Notes: generated from the sequence alone by a model not told the origin. 64,000 nt of DNA from Protaetiibacter larvae (GCF_008365275.1 NZ_CP043504.1:2294001-2358000), one strand, 5' to 3'; positions 17,892 through 27,339 are shown, numbered from the stretch's first letter. Translations and numbers: made by a program.

Positions 17892-19135
17892 GCCAGAGCC
17901 TCGCCGAACTCGGGTGCCGTGAGGATCGCGACGGGGTCGATGCCCGCGCGTTGGAACCCCGCGAGCCGCGGCGGCGGTGCGCCGGTCGCACGCAGACGAC
18001 CGTCGCGTCGCTCGAAGAGGGTCACCGCCGCCACCTCGCCCGCCTCGACCCGACCGGTCGGAGCGACGATCTCGGTGATGTGCCGCCGGCCGTCGCGCTG
18101 CAGTTCGGCGTGCACCACGAGGTCGATCGATCCGGAGACCGTCGGCGCGACGAACCCGACGTCGATGTTGCGCCCTGCGAGCAGCGGCAGCGTGCACAGC
18201 TTCACGAGCGCCTCGCGTGCGCTGTTCGCGTGCAGGCTCGACATCCCCGGGATGCCGGAGTTCAGCGCGATGAGCAGGTCGAGCGCCTCCGCTTCGCGCA
18301 CCTCCCCCACGACGAGCCGGTCGGGCCGCATCCGCAGTGCCTCCTTGATGAGTCGGCGGAGAGTGATCTCGCCCGTTCCCTCCAAGCTTGGCTGCCGACA
18401 CTGCATGGCGACGTGGTCGACGCCGGCGACGGAGAGTTCGAAGGTCTCCTCGACCGTCACGACCCGCTCCTCGGGCCGACACGACGCCAGCAGCGCCCCG
18501 AGCAGTGTCGTCTTGCCGCTGTGCGTCGCGCCCGTGACGAGGATGCTGTGGCCGCTGCGCACCGCGACGTGCAGGAACCCCGCCGCCTGGCTCGTCAGTG
18601 TGCCGAGTCGAACGAGGTCGACGAGGCTGCGCATGCCGCTGCGGAAGCGGCGGATGTTGATCGAGACGTGCTGACGGGTGACGTCCGGGATCACCGCGTG
18701 CAGCCGGGATCCGTCGGACAGCGAGGCGTCGACGAATGGCGACGACAGGTCGACGCGGCGGCCGGTCTGGTGCAGCATCCGCTCGAGCAGCTCGCGCACC
18801 TCGACCGCCGTCAGCTCGATCGGCAGCCGTTCCGAGATGCCGTTGCGTGCCGCGAAGATCAGGTGAGGGGCGTCGATCCAGAGTTCCTCGACCTCGGGGT
18901 CGTCGAGGTACGGCTGCAGCGGGCCGAGACCGGTAAGCGCCGCGACCACCTGCCGGGTGACCGCCGCCTCGTCGGCGAGGAGCGGAACCGACCCGCCGAG
19001 CGCCAGCTCCGCGTAGCGCTGCACCTCGTCGCGCACGAGCCGGTCGGCGAGCGCCCGATCGCCGCGCAGATCGACGCCCTCACGCCGCACGCGCTCGCGC
19101 ACCTGCTCGGCGATGACTCCGACCGCGCTCGTCAT
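17888..19135 (-). CDS. tadA: Tad pilus assembly ATPase TadA/CpaF
   Basis: 415 residues, a PulE/VirB11-type secretion ATPase. Walker A is GATHSGKTT (about 202-210), followed by VTVEETFEL (Asp box), Walker B RPDRLVVGEVR and a His box SSLHANS. It powers pilus assembly. The ATG at 19135 is the first of the tad operon here. No TadZ/CpaE gene, prepilin peptidase or secretin is seen; the last fits a Gram-positive envelope. Confidence 0.93.
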   Translation of the reverse strand: MTSAVGVIAEQVRERVRREGVDLRGDRALADRLVRDEVQRYAELALGGSVPLLADEAAVTRQVVAALTGLGPLQPYLDDPEVEELWIDAPHLIFAARNGISERLPIELTAVEVRELLERMLHQTGRRVDLSSPFVDASLSDGSRLHAVIPDVTRQHVSINIRRFRSGMRSLVDLVRLGTLTSQAAGFLHVAVRSGHSILVTGATHSGKTTLLGALLASCRPEERVVTVEETFELSVAGVDHVAMQCRQPSLEGTGEITLRRLIKEALRMRPDRLVVGEVREAEALDLLIALNSGIPGMSSLHANSAREALVKLCTLPLLAGRNIDVGFVAPTVSGSIDLVVHAELQRDGRRHITEIVAPTGRVEAGEVAAVTLFERRDGRLRATGAPPPRLAGFQRAGIDPVAILTAPEFGEALA

Positions 19136-19205
19136 CCGGTCATGATGCCTGGACGCCCGCGGCGCCCGCCGTCGTTGTCCACAGCCGCCATAGACTGATT
19201 CGGCC

Positions 19206-19286
19206 GCGGGAGTGGTGAAACGGTAGACACGCAGGATTTAGGTTCCTGTGCCTTCGGGCATGCGGGTTCGAGCCCCGCCTCCCGCA
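19206..19286 (+). tRNA. tRNA-Leu (anticodon TAG)
   Basis: An 81-nt tRNA. The acceptor stem GCGGGAG pairs with CTCCCGC, the anticodon stem CAGGA/TCCTG encloses loop TTTAGGT with anticodon TAG (reads CUA and other CUN codons), the variable arm TGCCTTCGGGCA is the long arm of class II leucine tRNAs, and the T arm is GCGGG-TTCGAGC-CCCGC. CCA is not encoded. TAGACT at 19191-19196 is a likely -10 box. Confidence 0.96.
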
Positions 19287-19387
19287 CGGATCCGGGGGTC
19301 AACCCACAGGTTCCGGGGCGGCGGCTGCCGGTACGCTGAACCAAACCCCGCCGATCGCTGCGCGACCGACGTACAGGAGAACCCCGC

Positions 19388-20155
19388 GTGCCCTTCTCGC
19401 TTGCCGCCCTCACGCTGATCGCCGCCGCGCCGACCGGCCTCATCCCGTGGCTCGACCCGCACGCGATCATCGTGAGCGCCGGCCCCTGGGCGCTGCTCGT
19501 GGTGTGCCTCATCGTGTTCGCCGAGACCGGGCTGCTCGTGGGCTTCATCCTCCCCGGCGACACCCTGCTCATCATCACGGGCCTGCTGACGTTCACCGGC
19601 ACCATGACGGCGAGCGGCACCGGCATCCAGATCCCCATCTGGTGGGTGTGCCTCGCGATCGCGTTGGCCGCGTTCCTCGGCGGCGAGGCGGGCTACCTGA
19701 TCGGCCACAAGGCGGGACCGCGCATCTTCGAGCGCAAAGACAGCGGCCTGTTCTCGAAGGAGAACGTGCTGCGCACCAACAAGTTCCTGGAGCGCTGGGG
19801 CGCGATCGCGATCGTCCTCGCCCGCTTCGTGCCCATCGTGCGCACCTTCGCGCCGGTCGCCGCCGGCGTCGGACACATGAACTACCGCAAGTACTCGCTC
19901 TACAACGCCGTCGGCGCGTTCATCTGGGGCGCCGGGCTCACCTTCGCGGGCTTCCTGCTGGGCTACTTCGAGCCGATCGCGGACTTCGTGGTCGAGTACA
20001 TCGACATCATCCTGCTGGCGGCGATCGCGCTCGCGGTGATCCCCACCGTCTTCCATTACGTGCAGTCGGTGCTCAAGGCGCGGAAGGCACGGCGCCTCGG
20101 CGAGGCCCCGCTCACCGACGAGCAGATCGTGCTCGACCCCGAGGTGCTCGACTGA
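19388..20155 (+). CDS. DedA family membrane protein
   Basis: 255 residues with the DedA motifs ETGLLVGFILPGDTLL and GGEAGYLIGHKAGPRIF, then RFVPIVRTFAPVAAGVGHM, plus several membrane segments. DedA proteins are thought to flip undecaprenyl phosphate or other lipids across the membrane. The GTG at 19388 follows CAGGAGAAC. It stands alone after tRNA-Leu. Confidence 0.9.
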   Translation: MPFSLAALTLIAAAPTGLIPWLDPHAIIVSAGPWALLVVCLIVFAETGLLVGFILPGDTLLIITGLLTFTGTMTASGTGIQIPIWWVCLAIALAAFLGGEAGYLIGHKAGPRIFERKDSGLFSKENVLRTNKFLERWGAIAIVLARFVPIVRTFAPVAAGVGHMNYRKYSLYNAVGAFIWGAGLTFAGFLLGYFEPIADFVVEYIDIILLAAIALAVIPTVFHYVQSVLKARKARRLGEAPLTDEQIVLDPEVLD

Positions 20156-20157
20156 TC

Positions 20158-20175
20158 CGGAGCCTCACGGTTCCG
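20158..20175. terminator. Possible short hairpin between convergent genes
   Basis: CGGAGCC and GGTTCCG form a 7-bp stem with one G-T pair and a TCAC loop in the 27-bp gap between dedA and mntH, which converge here. It lacks a U-tract, so it is a weak candidate bidirectional terminator. Confidence 0.3.
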
Positions 20176-20182
20176 AAGCGAC

Positions 20183-21433
20183 TCAGACACCCGTCGCGAC
20201 GAGCACGAGCAGCGTCACGTTCAGGGCGATGAGCAGCGCCGCCGCGAGCGAGGCGAGCACCGTCGTCGCAGGCCGGTTGACGGCATCCCCCATGAGATCG
20301 CGCCGCGTCGTGAGCCGCACGAGGGGCACGAGCGCGAACGGGATGCCGAACGACAGCACCACCTGGCTCAGCACGAGCGCGAGGGTCGGCGGCGCACCCG
20401 CGAACAGGATGGCGAGCGCCGGCACGAGCGTCACCAGCCGTCGCGCAATGAGCGGGATGCGCACCCACAGCAGGCCCTGCATGATCTCGGCGCCCGCGTA
20501 GGCGCCCACCGAGGTGGAGGCGAGCCCGGAGGCGAGCAGCCCGACCGCGAAGAGCGTGGCGACCACCGATCCGAGCGCTGCACCGATGGCCGCATGGGCG
20601 CCCTCGAGCGTGTCGGTGCCGGCGACGCCCGCGAGGGTCGCCGCCGCGAGCAGCAGGATCACCAGATTGACGGTGCCCGCGATGGCGAGCGCGATCGTCA
20701 CATCGATGCGGGTCGCGCGCAGCACGAGCCGGCGCTCGGGGCCCTCCGCGACCCGCCCGAAACGGTCGCGGGTGAGCGCCGAATGCGCGTAGATCGCGTG
20801 CGGCATGACCGTGGCGCCGAGAATGGATGCCGCGAGCAGCACCGAGCCGGCATCCGTGAATCGCGGCACGAGTCCGCCCACCGCGCCCGCAGCATCCACC
20901 GGCGCGACGACGAGTCCCGCGCAGAAGCCGATCGCGATGACCGCGACGAGCCCGACCACCACGCGTTCGAAGCTGCGCGGACCCCGGCGGCTGTGCAGGG
21001 CGAGCAGGCCCAGCGACACGGCGCCCGTGATCACCCCGCCGAGCGGCAGCGGCAGCCCGAACAGCAGCTGGAGGGCGATCGCGCCGCCGATCACCTCGGC
21101 GATGTCGGTCGCCATCGCCACGAGCTCGGCCTGCACCCAGTAGGCGTAGCGGGCCGGGCGGCTCCGGATGCGGATGCCGAGCAGCGCGGGAAGGCTCTGC
21201 CCGGTGGCGATGCCGAGCTTCGCCGAAAGGTACTGGATGAGCCACGCCATCGCGTTGGCGAGCACGACCACCCACACCAGCAGGTAGCCGTAGGCGGCGC
21301 CCGCGCTCGCGTTGCTCGCCACGTTGCCGGGGTCGAGGTAGGCGACCCCCGCGACCATCGCGGGGCCGAGAGCACCCCAGACGCCTCGCGTGGTCGGGCG
21401 GGACGGGGGTGCCGGCAGCGGCGGATGCAGCAT
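20183..21433 (-). CDS. mntH: NRAMP-family Mn2+/Fe2+ transporter
   Basis: 416 residues, about 11 membrane segments. The metal-site motifs D34-P-G-N37 in helix 1 and VAMATDIAEVIGG (MATD in helix 6) are intact. NRAMP carriers import Mn2+ with protons. It follows the DtxR-type repressor gene on the same strand, and a palindromic operator lies between them, so import is very likely repressed when manganese is plentiful. Confidence 0.92.
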   Translation of the reverse strand: MLHPPLPAPPSRPTTRGVWGALGPAMVAGVAYLDPGNVASNASAGAAYGYLLVWVVVLANAMAWLIQYLSAKLGIATGQSLPALLGIRIRSRPARYAYWVQAELVAMATDIAEVIGGAIALQLLFGLPLPLGGVITGAVSLGLLALHSRRGPRSFERVVVGLVAVIAIGFCAGLVVAPVDAAGAVGGLVPRFTDAGSVLLAASILGATVMPHAIYAHSALTRDRFGRVAEGPERRLVLRATRIDVTIALAIAGTVNLVILLLAAATLAGVAGTDTLEGAHAAIGAALGSVVATLFAVGLLASGLASTSVGAYAGAEIMQGLLWVRIPLIARRLVTLVPALAILFAGAPPTLALVLSQVVLSFGIPFALVPLVRLTTRRDLMGDAVNRPATTVLASLAAALLIALNVTLLVLVATGV

Positions 21434-21472
21434 GGACGAACTCGCAGGATCGGGACTCGGCCGGATCCGCCG

Positions 21473-21494
21473 AGATTTCGGTTACCCGAAATCT
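21473..21494 (-). promoter_or_regulatory. Operator-like inverted repeat upstream of mntH (likely MntR box)
   Basis: Arms AGATTTCGG (21473-21481) and CCGAAATCT (21486-21494) are perfect inverse repeats around TTAC. The site is in the 67-bp gap between the DtxR-type gene stop and the mntH start. Symmetry and AT-rich arms in GC-rich DNA fit a DtxR/MntR dimer site. It sits where an mntH promoter would be. Confidence 0.7.
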
Positions 21495-21500
21495 ACCCTG

Positions 21501-22127
21501 CTACTCGGTCGCGAGCCACACCGACGCGGCCGCACCCTCCGGAAGGCCGGCCGCCGTCACCCGGGCGTCGAGCCCGATCCCGGCATCCTGGAGCCGCCGC
21601 AGCACCTCGGGGTCGCGATCGCTGATGCGCACCACGCGGCCCGGAGCATCCGGCGCCAACTCCGACGCCAGCGTGGCCTCGGGGCGATATACGGCTCCTG
21701 TGGCGTCCGGGATCGGATCTCCGTGCGGATCGCGCGTCGGATGACCGAGCTGGGTGTCGATCGCGGCGAGCAGCCGGTCGCTGAGAGCGTGCTCGAGCAC
21801 CTCCGCCTCATCGTGCACCTCGTCCCAGTCGTAGCCGAAGACCTCGACGAGCCAGGTCTCGACCAGCCGATGGCGGCGCACCATCCGCAGCGCCTCGGCG
21901 AGACCGGCGTCCGTGAGCGTGATGGCGCCGTACGGCGCGTGACGCACCAGCTCGTGGCTGACGAGCTTCTTCACCATCTCGGTGACGGATGAGGGCACGA
22001 GCCCGAGCCGGGCCGCCAGCTGGGACCCCGTGATGGGGGTCGGCTGCCACTCGGTGTGGCCGTAGATGGCCTTCAGGTAGTCCTCGATGGTCGACGACGC
22101 GGACCTAGCGATGGGCGTGCTCCTCAT
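21501..22127 (-). CDS. mntR: DtxR/MntR-family metal-dependent repressor
   Basis: 208 residues. N-terminal winged helix STIEDYLKAIYGHTEW, SQLAARLGLVPSSVTEMVKKL, then the metal/dimer domain RHRLVETWLVEVFGYDWDEVHDEAEVLEHALSD with His/Glu ligands, and a C-terminal FeoA/SH3-like domain. It should bind Mn2+ or Fe2+ and repress mntH through the adjacent palindrome. The ATG at 22127 overlaps the end of the cation diffusion facilitator gene by 23 bp, so the two are cotranscribed. Mn rather than Fe is inferred from mntH. Confidence 0.88.
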   Translation of the reverse strand: MRSTPIARSASSTIEDYLKAIYGHTEWQPTPITGSQLAARLGLVPSSVTEMVKKLVSHELVRHAPYGAITLTDAGLAEALRMVRRHRLVETWLVEVFGYDWDEVHDEAEVLEHALSDRLLAAIDTQLGHPTRDPHGDPIPDATGAVYRPEATLASELAPDAPGRVVRISDRDPEVLRRLQDAGIGLDARVTAAGLPEGAAASVWLATE

Positions 22128-23019
22128 GGTCGGCGTGCCCGGAGGGCTCCAGCTGGAAGGTCGAGTGGGCGACGTCGAAGTGCGCCGTGAGGCACGAACC
22201 CAGCCGGTCGAGCAGATCATCCGTCTCGCCGCGCTCGAACACGCCCGACTCGACGACGACGTGCGCGGTGAACACCGGCGCACCCGAGGTGATGTTCCAG
22301 ATGTGCACGTCGTGCACCGCGACGACGCCGTCGGTGCCCTGCAGGTGCTCGCGGATCTGCGCCACATCGCGGTCGCGCGGGGCGGACTCGGTGAGCACGC
22401 GCACCACATCGCGCAGCAGCAGGACGGCGCGCGGCGCGATGAGCGCGGCGATGACGAGCGAGGCGATCGCGTCGGCGGGAGCGAACCCGGTGACGAGAAT
22501 GACGGCACCGGCCGCGATCGCGGCGATCGATCCGAGCATGTCGCCGAACACCTCGAGCAGGGCGCCCCGCAGGTTGAGCGCGCGTCGGTCCCCCCCGCGC
22601 AGCACGAGGAAGGCGACGACGTTCGCCGCGAGCCCGACGACCGCGACGACGAGCATGGGGGCTGCATTGACGTGGCCGGGGTCGCTCGTGAGGCGGCGGA
22701 TCGCCTCCCACGCCACCACGCTGGCGACCACCACGAGGATCAGGCCGTTGACGAGCGCCGCGAGCACCTCCATCCGCCGGAACCCGAAGGTGTGCCGGTC
22801 GGTGGCGGGCCGGGCCGCCACGAGGGATGCCGCGAGCGCGACCGCGAGGCCGATCGTGTCGCTCGCCATGTGGCCCGCATCGCCGAGCAGCGCGAGCGAT
22901 CCCGAGACGAACGCTCCCCCCACCTCGACGATGAGCACCACGAGGGTGATGCCGAGCGCGATCGCGAGACGCGCGCGGTTGCCACCGGCTGCGCGCGCGT
23001 GATCGTGGTCGTGCCCCAT
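22105..23019 (-). CDS. Cation diffusion facilitator (metal efflux, CzcD/ZitB-like)
   Basis: 304 residues with a His-rich N-terminus (MGHDHDH), helix 2 site GDAGHMASD, helix 5 motif in LEVFGDMLGS, a cytoplasmic C-terminal domain VVAVHDVHIW and a His-rich tail HADHEEHAHR. These antiporters export Zn2+, Co2+ or Mn2+. TAGCCT lies 6 bases before the ATG, so the message may be leaderless. Pairing with mntR and mntH suggests an efflux-repressor-uptake unit. Confidence 0.9.
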   Translation of the reverse strand: MGHDHDHARAAGGNRARLAIALGITLVVLIVEVGGAFVSGSLALLGDAGHMASDTIGLAVALAASLVAARPATDRHTFGFRRMEVLAALVNGLILVVVASVVAWEAIRRLTSDPGHVNAAPMLVVAVVGLAANVVAFLVLRGGDRRALNLRGALLEVFGDMLGSIAAIAAGAVILVTGFAPADAIASLVIAALIAPRAVLLLRDVVRVLTESAPRDRDVAQIREHLQGTDGVVAVHDVHIWNITSGAPVFTAHVVVESGVFERGETDDLLDRLGSCLTAHFDVAHSTFQLEPSGHADHEEHAHR

Positions 23020-23123
23020 GCCTCCAGGCTAGGGCCGGGATGGCGCGCCCTCCAGGCGCGCAGCCTTCTCGGGAACGCTGTTCACAACGGTTCTCAGCTG
23101 GTCGTCCGGATGCCGTGCTTCCC

Positions 23124-23204
23124 CAGAAATGCAGGAGAATCCGCCGCCGCGCGGGGCGGTTCCCCGGTGTGGCGGGCCGGCCCCGCAGAGACTCCTGCAT
23201 TTCT
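23124..23204. repeat. Long-loop inverted repeat, copy A
   Basis: AGAAATGCAGGAG (23125-23137) and its exact complement CTCCTGCATTTCT (23192-23204) flank a 54-nt GC-rich loop. This is one of two tandem copies filling the 395-bp gap (23020-23414) between the cation diffusion facilitator gene and rdgB; apart from the two copies and a promoter box at 23026-23031, nothing else is seen in that gap. Confidence 0.85.
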
Positions 23205-23287
23205 CGGCCTCACGCTCGGCGAGGTGTCGGCGAAGGTCGCCTCCGTCGGACGGCAGCCGCATCCGTCCGCGGCCTGCCTTGCGAGTC

Positions 23288-23369
23288 CAGAAATGCAGGA
23301 GATCGTGTGAGGCGTGGCGGCAAGTTGTGGCGGATGCGGGGTCCGTCACAAGGATCTCCTGCATTTCTG
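23288..23369. repeat. Long-loop inverted repeat, copy B
   Basis: CAGAAATGCAGGAGATC (23288-23304) and GATCTCCTGCATTTCTG (23353-23369) are perfect 17-bp inverse repeats around a 48-nt loop. The arms are those of copy A extended by GATC, while the loop differs, so arms but not loops are conserved between the two copies. Confidence 0.85.
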
Positions 23370-23414
23370 CAGCGGGGTTGGAGCGAGCGGCCGGGTCGCG
23401 CGGCCGGGCGGGGC

Positions 23415-23989
23415 TCAGCCGTAGAGGGCGCGCAGCTGGGCGACCAGGGCGCCGAAGGCGCGGGCGCGATGGCTCACCGCGTTCTTCTCGTCGGGCGTGA
23501 GCTCGGCCGAAGAGGTGGGGATGCCGTCGGGACGGAACAACGGGTCGTAGCCGAAGCCGTGGGTGCCCGCCGGCGCCTCGAGCACGACGCCCGGCCAGAC
23601 GCCGCGCACCACGAGCTCGCGCTCGCCGTCCACGAGGGCGGCGGCGCAGACGAACTCGGCGGAGCGATCCGCCGCACCCGCGAGGTTCGCGAGCAGCATC
23701 GCGTTGTTGTCGGCGTCACTGCGCGTGCCCGCGTACCGCGCAGAATGGATGCCGGGGGCACCGCCGAGCGCCGCGACCGCGATCCCGGAGTCGTCGGCGA
23801 TCGCCGGCAACCCGGTGTGCCGGTTCGCGGCGCGCGCCTTGATGAGCGCGTTCGCCTCGAAGGTGTCGCCGTCCTCCACCGGCTCCGGCCCGTCGTAGCC
23901 GACCAGTTCGTGCGTGCCGAGGCGCTCCCCCAGGATGCGACGCAGTTCCTCGACCTTGTGCGCATTGTGGGTGGCGAGCACGAAGACCG

Positions 23990-23993
<4 letters not shown>
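23415..23993 (-). CDS. rdgB: Non-canonical purine NTP pyrophosphatase (RdgB/HAM1)
   Basis: 192 residues. [15 protein letters not shown] (the T/SxNxxK motif), [11 protein letters not shown], and [25 protein letters not shown] are family hallmarks, and SHRARAF near the C-terminus completes the site. It hydrolyses dITP, ITP and XTP to keep them out of nucleic acids. Its ATG overlaps the rph stop (ATGA). Confidence 0.95.
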
Positions 23994-24721
<728 letters not shown>

Positions 24722-24748
24722 GCGGACTCCTGGGGTGGGCGGTGCGGT

Positions 24749-25597
24749 TCAGACTCCCGGCACGGTGATCGTGCCGGTCGGGAAGGCTTCGACGTGGCGC
24801 ACCTCGGGCCCGAGGAAGCGGGCGGCGAGGGCGCGGAAGGCGCGCTCGTCGTCGCCGGTCGACTCGAAGCGGTGGGTGGGCGGGGTCTGCGCGGTGCGCT
24901 GGATGCCGTGCGAGACGAGGGTGCGGTACACATCCGCCGCGGTCTCCTCGGCGCTCGACACGAGCCGCACGCCCGGGCCCATGACGTATTGGATGGCTGC
25001 CGACATGAGCGGGTAGTGGGTGCAGCCGAGCACAAGGGTGTCGACGTCGGCGGCGATGAGGGGGCTGAGGTACCCCTGGGCGGCCTCGAAGAGCTCGGGC
25101 CCGCTCGTGACGCCGGCCTCGACGAACTCGACGAAGCGGGGGCAGGCCGCACTGAACAGCTCGAGACCGTCGGCGGCGGCGAAGGCGTCGTCGTAGGCGC
25201 GCGACTGGATGGTGCCGACGGTGCCGATCACACCCACGCGCCCGTTGCGCGTGGACCGCACGGCGGCACGCACGGCGGGCTGGATCACCTCGACGACCGG
25301 GATGCCGGCCGCCGCCGTGTAGCGCTCGCGGGCATCCCGCAGCACGGCGGCGGACGCGGTGTTGCAGGCGATGACGAGGGTTTTCACTCCCTGCGCGACG
25401 AGATCGTCCATGACCGCGAGCGCGTAGGCGCGCACCTCGGCGATCGGCTTCGGACCGTACGGCGAGTGGGCGGTGTCGCCCACGTACAGGATCGACTCGT
25501 GGGGCAGCTGGTCGAGGATCGCCCGCGCCACCGTGAGCCCGCCGACCCCCGAGTCGAACACCCCGATGGGAGCGTCGGTGGGCACGGCGTGGGTCAC
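24749..25597 (-). CDS. murI: Glutamate racemase
   Basis: 282 residues. [11 protein letters not shown]78 in VIACNTASA and C192 in LGCTHYPLM are the two catalytic cysteine motifs; DTAHSPYG is also typical. It makes D-glutamate for peptidoglycan. The GTG at 25597 is preferred: the upstream in-frame extension is low-complexity and runs into intergenic sequence, and a TACGCT box lies 8 bases before the GTG. Confidence 0.95.
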   Translation of the reverse strand: MTHAVPTDAPIGVFDSGVGGLTVARAILDQLPHESILYVGDTAHSPYGPKPIAEVRAYALAVMDDLVAQGVKTLVIACNTASAAVLRDARERYTAAAGIPVVEVIQPAVRAAVRSTRNGRVGVIGTVGTIQSRAYDDAFAAADGLELFSAACPRFVEFVEAGVTSGPELFEAAQGYLSPLIAADVDTLVLGCTHYPLMSAAIQYVMGPGVRLVSSAEETAADVYRTLVSHGIQRTAQTPPTHRFESTGDDERAFRALAARFLGPEVRHVEAFPTGTITVPGV

Positions 25598-25726
25598 GGT
25601 GTTCCAGCGTACCCGGGGCCCGACCCCGATCCGCGGATGCCCGCCGCCACCCCCCTCCCCGCCTGCCGAGTTGGCGGGCGCGGCCCCCCGCATCGCGGAC
25701 TCCCCCCATCTCAACGATGGGAACCC

Positions 25727-25852
25727 CCCAAATCAAGGATGGCTGCCTCCCAAATCAAGGAGTCGGTGTGACTCCTGAGCGCTCCTGTGGCGGGTGTCGC
25801 GCATTTCCGTCCTCGACTCCTTGATTTGGGTTGCGGCACTCCTTGATTTGGG
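25727..25852. repeat. Nested double long-loop inverted repeat, copy C
   Basis: Inner arms CCCAAATCAAGGAGTC (25749-25764) and GACTCCTTGATTTGGG (25815-25830) are perfect over 16 bp around a 50-nt loop. Outer arms CCCAAATCAAGGA (25727-25739) and TCCTTGATTTGGG (25840-25852) repeat the same sequence, giving a stem within a stem. It fills most of the 344-bp gap (25598-25941) between murI and the divergent lipoprotein gene; besides the two promoter boxes nothing else is seen there. Confidence 0.85.
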
Positions 25853-25941
25853 ATGGGGATGCTGGGCTCGGTTGGAGGTTCGGGCGACGGGGTTGTGGAT
25901 GAGACTCCCGGCGGATGGGGCGGGTGCCCTAGCGTGTCGGC

Positions 25942-26478
25942 ATGTCTCGACGAATCCTCCGCGCCGTGCCGGTGGTGCTCATCGCGACCCTGACGCTCAC
26001 CGGCTGCCTGCCGGGCGACCCGCCCGTGACGCCGCCCGCCACACCCTCGGCCGAGCCGGTTTTCGCCTCCGATGAGGAAGCGCTCGCCGCGGCGGAGGAG
26101 GCGTACGGGAAGTACCTGGCGGTGGTTGACGCGGTCTTTGCGGATGGCGGAGCGAACCCAGAGCGGTTGCTTGAGGTCGCATCAGAGAGTGTGTACGAGA
26201 TCGATCGACTTGGCTTTGAGGAGATGGCGCAGCAGCATCTGCGCGGAACGGGCGCAGCGACGTTTGTCCTGAAACTCCAGTCGTTCGAATCAGTCGACGG
26301 CGAAGTCGTCGCATACTCATGTGACGACATCAGCGCAACCGACATCCTTGACGCCGACGGTCGGTCGATTGTCGCTGGCTCGCGCCCAACCCGTATCCCC
26401 TATGAGGTTCGGTTCGACGGCGACCCTCTCACGGTCGTCGAACGAACCCTCTGGCAAGGGCAGGGCGTATGCGACTGA
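25942..26478 (+). CDS. Hypothetical lipoprotein
   Basis: 178 residues with a lipoprotein signal ending LTLTG-C22, then a Pro-rich linker and a small mixed domain containing two cysteines (CDD and the C-terminal GVCD). No family recognised. TAGCGT lies 6 bases before the ATG. From about 26100 on, codon use is less GC-rich than in neighbours (more T and A at third positions), a sign of foreign or young sequence. It overlaps the next gene and the pair interrupts the usual murI-pncB neighbourhood. Confidence 0.75.
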   Translation: MSRRILRAVPVVLIATLTLTGCLPGDPPVTPPATPSAEPVFASDEEALAAAEEAYGKYLAVVDAVFADGGANPERLLEVASESVYEIDRLGFEEMAQQHLRGTGAATFVLKLQSFESVDGEVVAYSCDDISATDILDADGRSIVAGSRPTRIPYEVRFDGDPLTVVERTLWQGQGVCD

Positions 26479-27248
26479 TGGCAATCGCGGCGGCCGCAGC
26501 AATCGTGCCCGTCGCGTGGTCGTTGCCCCTTGCCGATCCAGCATGTGGCAACTTCGAGATTCGGACTGGCGCATGCACCGTCTCCGGTGAAGTCACCGGC
26601 GACGAGGCGGTCCTCACCGGAAGCACCGGCACCGGCACCGGCTCGGGAACCGGCCAGCCCGGCGGCGGGTCGGGTGGGAACCCCGGCGCGAGCACGTCCG
26701 AGCCGAGCTGCTATTACGGGGTCGCCGCGCCGGGGTGCGAGGGGCGTGACGAGTTCCGTATCGACGTGGTGACTCTCGACGACATCGCGCGGTTCCGGCC
26801 GGCGCCGGGCATCCAGCGGATGGAGCCGGATGGCTGGGTGGTGGTGGGGCTGCCCGCCAACATCTACGCGATCGCGAACGCGGAGCTCGTTCCGGGCACC
26901 CTGCTCGAGCTGCCGGCGGAGGTGCGGTTCACCCCGGTCGGCTTCCGCTGGGATTACGGCGACGGCTCGACCGCCACCCTCACGACGAAGGGCGGCACCT
27001 GGCGCGCCCTCGGGCTGAGCGAGTTCGACCCCACCCCGACGAGTCACATCTACCGCGCCCCGGGGAGCTACACGATCCGGCTGAGCATCGTGTACCGCGC
27101 CGAGTACCGACTCGAAGACGGCCCGTTCGCGCCCATCGCGGGCACCATCACCCTGCCCGCCAACGAGCTGCACATCACGGCGGGCGGCGCGAAGACCGTG
27201 CTCGTCGACCGGGACTGCACGGTCGCGCCCGCAGGGCCGGGGTGCTGA
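26469..27248 (+). CDS. Secreted PKD-like domain protein
   Basis: 259 residues: signal peptide (about 1-20), a Thr/Gly/Ser-rich low-complexity linker around residues 45-80, then a domain with FRWDYGDGSTATL and HIYRAPGSYTIRLSIVY, the two hallmark strands of PKD domains. Cysteines occur in pairs, including the extreme C-terminus. The first ATG (26469) overlaps the lipoprotein by 10 bp; the ATG at 26478 (TGATG overlap) is equally possible. Role unknown; probably acts outside the membrane with the upstream lipoprotein. Confidence 0.75.
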   Translation: MRLMAIAAAAAIVPVAWSLPLADPACGNFEIRTGACTVSGEVTGDEAVLTGSTGTGTGSGTGQPGGGSGGNPGASTSEPSCYYGVAAPGCEGRDEFRIDVVTLDDIARFRPAPGIQRMEPDGWVVVGLPANIYAIANAELVPGTLLELPAEVRFTPVGFRWDYGDGSTATLTTKGGTWRALGLSEFDPTPTSHIYRAPGSYTIRLSIVYRAEYRLEDGPFAPIAGTITLPANELHITAGGAKTVLVDRDCTVAPAGPGC

Positions 27249-27259
27249 GGGCGCGGATC

Positions 27260-27339
27260 GTGTTCGAAAAGCAGGCTCGATCGCGCGCGGGAGGCTCGCG
27301 GAGGGTCGGTTTGGTCGTTCCAGCCTGCTTTTCCGACAC
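27260..27339. repeat. Long-loop inverted repeat, copy D
   Basis: GTGTTCGAAAAGCAGGCT (27260-27277) pairs with AGCCTGCTTTTCCGACAC (27322-27339) with two adjacent mismatches in 18 bp, around a 44-nt loop. It lies between the PKD protein stop and the promoter box of pncB. Confidence 0.8.

Noticed and set aside
23124-23369. CRISPR array from the repeated CAGAAATGCAGGAG units
   Set aside because: The copies alternate in orientation, are only four and are not evenly spaced; no cas gene is near.
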